The notes under the pieces are model-generated. The model saw nothing but the letters and a program-made list of their open reading frames with translations. It was not told the origin of the DNA and made no database searches. The position numbers were made by a program, and so were the translations under genes. This document shows positions 59,996 through 64,000 of a stretch of DNA of 64,000 nucleotides, one piece after another. The DNA lies in NCBI RefSeq assembly GCF_000243395.2, contig NZ_CM001484.1:527589-591588 (forward strand), given 5' to 3'. Positions within the stretch are counted from its first letter, which is position 1; every line of letters starts with the position of its first letter. This DNA comes from Saccharomonospora glauca K62. Lineage in GTDB: Bacteria > Actinomycetota > Actinomycetes > Mycobacteriales > Pseudonocardiaceae.

Positions 59996-62524
59996 ATGAC
60001 TGACTTTCTCACGGACCGCCTTCCGGGCGACACTGATCCCGACGCGTTGTTCGACGCCTTCGCCACCTGGGTGGGCGAGCGCGGCATCGAACTGTATCCG
60101 GCGCAGGAAGAGGCGCTCATCGAACTCGTCTCGGGGTCGAACGTCATCCTCTCCACCCCCACGGGTTCGGGGAAGAGCCTCGTGGCGGTCGGTGCGCACT
60201 TCGCCGCGTTGGCCGAGGGCAGGCGCAGTTTCTACACCGCGCCGATCAAGGCGTTGGTGTCGGAGAAGTTCTTCTCCCTCGTGGAGATCTTCGGCGCGGA
60301 CAACGTCGGGATGATGACCGGCGACTCCAGCGTCAACCCCGACGCCCCGATCATCTGCTGCACGGCGGAGATCCTGGCCAACCTCGCGTTGCGACTCGGC
60401 CCGGAGGCCGACGTGGAGGAGATCGGTCAGGTCGTGGCCGACGAGTTCCACTTCTACTCCGAGCCCGACCGCGGCTGGGCGTGGCAGGTGCCGCTGCTGG
60501 AGTTGCCGAAGGCGCAGTTCCTGCTCATGTCGGCCACGCTCGGCGACGTGTCCTTCTTCGAAAAGGACCTCACGCGGCGCACGGGGCGTTCCACGGCGGT
60601 GGTGACCTCGGCGCAGCGCCCGGTGCCGCTGACGTTCCGCTACGCGTTGACACCGATCCACGAGACGGTGTCGGAGCTGTTGCACTCGAACCAGGCGCCC
60701 ATCTACATCGTGCACTTCTCCCAGGCCGCCGCCGTGGAGCGGGCGCAGGCCCTGATGAGCATCAACGTGTGCTCGCGCGCGGAGAAGGAGGCCATCGCCG
60801 AGGCCATCGGCAACTTCCGGTTCTCGGCCGGGTTCGGGCGCACGCTGTCGCGGCTGGTGCGCCACGGCATCGGGGTCCACCACGCGGGGATGCTGCCCAA
60901 GTACCGACGGTTGGTGGAGCAACTGGCTCAGGCCGGGCTTTTGAAACTGATCTGCGGTACCGACACGCTCGGCGTCGGTATCAACGTGCCCATCCGCACG
61001 GTGGTGCTGTCGGCGTTGACGAAGTTCGACGGCACCCGGCAGCGCCATCTCAAGGCACGCGAGTTCCACCAGATCGCGGGCCGGGCGGGGCGCGCGGGCT
61101 ACGACACCGACGGCTACGTGGTGGTGCAGGCACCCGATCACGTCATCGAGAACGCCAAGGCGCTGGAGAAGGCGGGCGACGATCCGAAGAAGAAGCGCAA
61201 GATCGTGCGCAAGAAGGCGCCCGAGGGGTTCGTCAACTGGACCGAGAGCACGTTCAACCGCCTCGTGGCCGCCGAGCCCGAGCCGCTCACGTCGAGCTTC
61301 AAGGTCAGCCACTCGATGCTGCTCAACGTCATCTCGCGGCCGGGGGACGCCTTCGCCCACATGCGGCGGCTGCTGGAGGACAACCACGAGGACCGGCCCG
61401 CGCAGCGCAAGCACATCTTGAGGGCCATCGCGATCTACCGTTCGCTGCTCGCCGCGGGCGTGGTGGAGGAGCTGGACGAGCCCGACGCCGACGGTCGGCG
61501 AGTGCGGCTCACCGTGGACTTGCAACTCGACTTCGCGTTGAACCAACCGCTGTCCCCGCTGGCGCTGGCCGCGATCGAGCTGCTCGACCCGGAGTCGCCG
61601 TCGTACGCGCTCGACGTGGTGTCGATCATCGAGGCCACTGTGGACGATCCGAAGCAGGTGCTGGCCCAGCAGCAGTTCAAGGCGCGCAACGAGGCGATCG
61701 CGGCCATGAAGGCCGAAGGGCTCGACTACGAGCAGCGGATGGAGCTGCTGGAGGACGTCACCTACCCGAAGCCGCTGGAGGAGCTGCTGGAGGCGGCGTA
61801 CTCGCGGTACCGGCAAGGGCAACCGTGGGTGGCCGACTACCGACTCTCGCCGAAGTCGGTCGTGCGCGACATGTACGAGCGCGCGATGAACTTCGTCGAG
61901 TACATCGGCTACTACGGACTCGCCCGCTCGGAGGGCGTGTTGCTGCGCTACCTCGCCGACACCTACGACACGCTGCGCCGCACGGTGCCGGACGACGCGA
62001 AGACCGAGCCGTTGCAGGATCTGATCGAGTGGCTCGGGGAGCTGGTGCGCCAGGTCGACTCCAGTTTGCTCGACGAATGGGAGGCGCTGCGCAACCCCGA
62101 CGCGGTCGAGCGCGACGATTCCGGCAAGCCGGTGCAGTCCGAGGGGCCACCGCCGGTCACGCGCAACGAACGCGCCTTCCGGGTGCTCGTCCGCAACGAG
62201 ATGTTCCGCCGGGTGCAGCTCGCCGCCCGCGAGGACTACGAGGCCCTGGGCGAACTCGACGCCGAGTCCGGTTGGGACGCCGAGGCGTGGGAGGACGCGC
62301 TGGCCGAGTACTTCGACGTCTACGACGAGATCCGCACCGGCCCCGACGCTCGCGGTCCGAACTTGTTGATCATCGAGCCGGAGGGGGAGCTCTGGCGGGT
62401 CCGGCAGATCCTCGACGATCCCGAGGGCAACCACGACTGGAGCATCAGCGCCGAGGTCGACCTCGCGGCCTCGGACGAGGCGGGTGGTGCCGTGATCCGC
62501 GTCGTGGACGTCGGCGAGACCTGA
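59996..62524 (+). CDS. DUF3516-containing Ski2-like DEAD/DEAH-box RNA helicase
   Basis: The product has 842 residues. The helicase core has TPTGSGKS (Walker A, Lys60), APIKALVSEKF, DEFH (motif II), LLMSATLGD, HHAGMLPKYR, TDTLGVGINVP and HQIAGRAGRAG. A lysine-rich stretch (KKKRKIVRKK) and the C-terminal DUF3516 domain follow. Such proteins are thought to handle RNA in actinobacteria. The gene is alone; ATG 59996 has no strong ribosome site. Confidence 0.9.
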   Translation: MTDFLTDRLPGDTDPDALFDAFATWVGERGIELYPAQEEALIELVSGSNVILSTPTGSGKSLVAVGAHFAALAEGRRSFYTAPIKALVSEKFFSLVEIFGADNVGMMTGDSSVNPDAPIICCTAEILANLALRLGPEADVEEIGQVVADEFHFYSEPDRGWAWQVPLLELPKAQFLLMSATLGDVSFFEKDLTRRTGRSTAVVTSAQRPVPLTFRYALTPIHETVSELLHSNQAPIYIVHFSQAAAVERAQALMSINVCSRAEKEAIAEAIGNFRFSAGFGRTLSRLVRHGIGVHHAGMLPKYRRLVEQLAQAGLLKLICGTDTLGVGINVPIRTVVLSALTKFDGTRQRHLKAREFHQIAGRAGRAGYDTDGYVVVQAPDHVIENAKALEKAGDDPKKKRKIVRKKAPEGFVNWTESTFNRLVAAEPEPLTSSFKVSHSMLLNVISRPGDAFAHMRRLLEDNHEDRPAQRKHILRAIAIYRSLLAAGVVEELDEPDADGRRVRLTVDLQLDFALNQPLSPLALAAIELLDPESPSYALDVVSIIEATVDDPKQVLAQQQFKARNEAIAAMKAEGLDYEQRMELLEDVTYPKPLEELLEAAYSRYRQGQPWVADYRLSPKSVVRDMYERAMNFVEYIGYYGLARSEGVLLRYLADTYDTLRRTVPDDAKTEPLQDLIEWLGELVRQVDSSLLDEWEALRNPDAVERDDSGKPVQSEGPPPVTRNERAFRVLVRNEMFRRVQLAAREDYEALGELDAESGWDAEAWEDALAEYFDVYDEIRTGPDARGPNLLIIEPEGELWRVRQILDDPEGNHDWSISAEVDLAASDEAGGAVIRVVDVGET

Positions 62525-62655
62525 CCCGCCCTCCGCGGTGATCGGCCGAATGGCCGATGCGCGTGTGATCCGAACAACCGCCCGGCCGATTCGTGAGCTG
62601 TGACACTCCGGGCACTATGGCTCCGCCCAGTTGATTACTGAGGGGAGCCAATCAG

Positions 62656-64000
62656 GTGCGCAAACGGACAATTGGAGTCCGCACCGTGGCCGTGGCGTCC
62701 GCCGTGACGATCGCCGCGGCGACGGCCACGGCCGTGACGACGGCGCCCGCGTACGCGGCGCCGAATCCGGCGATGGCCGTCGAGGCCGCGAAGGGCAAGC
62801 CCGTCGTCACGTTGGTGACCGGGGACAAGGTCGTGGTCGACGTCGTGCGGGGCGATGCCGAGTTCGTGCCCGCCGAGGGCCGCGAACGAGTGGGCTACCG
62901 GCAGTACGTCGAACGCGACGCGGTCTACGTCGTCCCCGACGACGCGGCGGCGTTGATCGCCGACGGGACGCTCGACAAGCGGTTGTTCAACGTCACGGCG
63001 TTGGTCGAGGCGGGATACCACGACGGGGCCCGCGACGACGTGCCCGTGCTGGTGTCCTATCGCGAGAACGCCTCGCCCGGCATCCGGGCGCGGACAACGG
63101 CCGACGGCGCCGCCGTGGAGACTCGGTCGCTCGCCGCCATCTCGGGCGCGGCCCTGGAGACGGAGAAGACCGAGGCGAAGAAGTTCTGGGACAGCGTCCG
63201 TCCGATGCTGCGTCCGGGAGCGGAGATCGAGCGGCTGTGGCTCGACGCGCCGGTGAAGGCGACATTGGCCGAGAGCGTGCCGCAGATTGGCGCGGACACC
63301 GCGTGGAACGACCACGGCCTGACCGGCAAGGGTGTGCGGGTCGCGGTGCTCGACACGGGAATCGACGCTTCCCACCCCGACCTCGCGGACGCGGTGGTGG
63401 AGGCCGAGGACTTCACCGGGACCGGCAGCACGGACGACGAGAACGGCCACGGCACCCATGTGGCCGGGATCATCACCGGTGACGGCGACGCGAGCGACGG
63501 CCGGTACCGGGGGGTGGCTCCGGACGCCGAGTTGGTGATCGGCAAGGTGCTCAACGAAGCCGGGAGCGGGCAGGAGTCCTGGATTCTCGCGGGCATGGAG
63601 TGGGCCGCGAACAACGCCTCCGTGGTGAACATGAGCCTGGGCGGTTTCGTCACCGACGGCACCGACCCGATGTCGGAGGCGCTGAACCGGCTCACGGAGG
63701 AGACGGGAGCCCTGTTCGTGGTGGCCGCGGGCAACGCGGGCCCCGGAGCCACCACGGTCACCACCCCCGGCAGCGCCGATGCCGCGTTGACGGTGGGCGC
63801 GGTCACCAAGAACGACGAGCTCGCCGACTTCTCCAGCCGCGGCCCTCGCGCCGGGGACCGGGCCGTCAAGCCGGACGTCACGGCGCCGGGCGTGGACATC
63901 GTCTCCGCGCAAGCCGGGGGCACGCAGCTGGGAGACCCGGTGGCCGAAGGCTACGTCGCGCTGTCGGGGACGTCGATGGCCTCACCGCACGTGGCGGGGG
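62656..64000 (+). CDS. Secreted S8 (subtilisin-family) serine protease, 5' part
   Basis: 448 codons are visible and the gene runs past the window end. GTG 62656 has AGGGGAG 8 nt upstream. The signal peptide has an Arg-rich start and ends near TTAPAYAAP. A prodomain of about 200 residues follows. The catalytic residues are Asp233 (VLDTGID), His265 (NGHGTHVAG), the oxyanion Asn in AAGNAG, and Ser440 (GTSMASPH). A C-terminal domain of unknown kind lies beyond the window. The enzyme is exported and probably self-activating by prodomain cleavage. Confidence 0.92.
   Translation, partial: MRKRTIGVRTVAVASAVTIAAATATAVTTAPAYAAPNPAMAVEAAKGKPVVTLVTGDKVVVDVVRGDAEFVPAEGRERVGYRQYVERDAVYVVPDDAAALIADGTLDKRLFNVTALVEAGYHDGARDDVPVLVSYRENASPGIRARTTADGAAVETRSLAAISGAALETEKTEAKKFWDSVRPMLRPGAEIERLWLDAPVKATLAESVPQIGADTAWNDHGLTGKGVRVAVLDTGIDASHPDLADAVVEAEDFTGTGSTDDENGHGTHVAGIITGDGDASDGRYRGVAPDAELVIGKVLNEAGSGQESWILAGMEWAANNASVVNMSLGGFVTDGTDPMSEALNRLTEETGALFVVAAGNAGPGATTVTTPGSADAALTVGAVTKNDELADFSSRGPRAGDRAVKPDVTAPGVDIVSAQAGGTQLGDPVAEGYVALSGTSMASPHVAG

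Overview
The window is a high-GC actinobacterial chromosome segment. The gene content (aerobic CO dehydrogenase, secreted alpha-amylase and GH10 xylanase, DUF3558 lipoproteins, and a cluster of succinate dehydrogenase, nucleoside-salvage and adenosine deaminase genes resembling the mycobacterial sdh/cdd/deoA/add neighbourhood) points to the Pseudonocardiaceae, perhaps Saccharomonospora. The genus is an inference. No rRNA, tRNA, integrase or CRISPR array was found.

Region 1 (1-5311). A coxM(partial)-coxS-coxL operon encodes a molybdenum CO dehydrogenase with the form I loop AYACSFR. It is followed by an XdhC/CoxI-like maturation protein carrying an unusual C-terminal YHS metal-binding domain, then a small SH3-like exported protein and an exonuclease III.

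Region 2 (5593-35188). This is a roughly 30 kb defence island. A 2134-residue SF1 helicase fused to a DUF559/Vsr-like nuclease is read leftward. Diverging from it across 196 bp is a complete type 2 BREX (Pgl) set: pglW, pglX, pglY, pglZ, brxD and brxHI. The helicase and PglW share the same kind of C-terminal tail (an HhH element like the RNA polymerase alpha C-terminal domain, then a sigma-region-4-like HTH and further winged-helix-like segments). I infer that the helicase is an undescribed partner of this BREX system. Between pglW and pglX lies a 4.9 kb insertion holding a tandemly duplicated cell-envelope module (an Esx/WXG-like small helical protein plus a DUF3558 lipoprotein). The second copy is broken by an 8-bp deletion and an IS5-family element.

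Region 3 (35201-43892). This holds a lipoprotein, a small membrane protein, a secreted GH13 alpha-amylase with tandem GCAAGTTTCT operators on its promoter, a YihY/BrkB membrane protein, an MFS transporter, a D,D-carboxypeptidase, a secreted GH10-CBM2 xylanase and a small SCO4848-type membrane protein. The xylanase sits between two copies of the divergent carboxypeptidase/SCO4848 start region. One copy of the SCO4848-type gene is a degraded remnant.

Region 4 (44009-57242). sdhCDAB is read leftward. Diverging from it is a nucleoside uptake and salvage operon: a BMP lipoprotein, a double-ATPase, two permeases, cytidine deaminase and pyrimidine-nucleoside phosphorylase. A coiled-coil protein and adenosine deaminase follow. 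Imported nucleosides would be deaminated and phosphorolysed by the products of the same cluster.

Region 5 (57250-64000). A MerR regulator diverges from a class IV aminotransferase through a classic 20-nt-spacer MerR promoter. Then come an acidic conserved protein, a Ski2-like DUF3516 helicase, and the 5' part of a secreted S8 subtilase that runs off the window.
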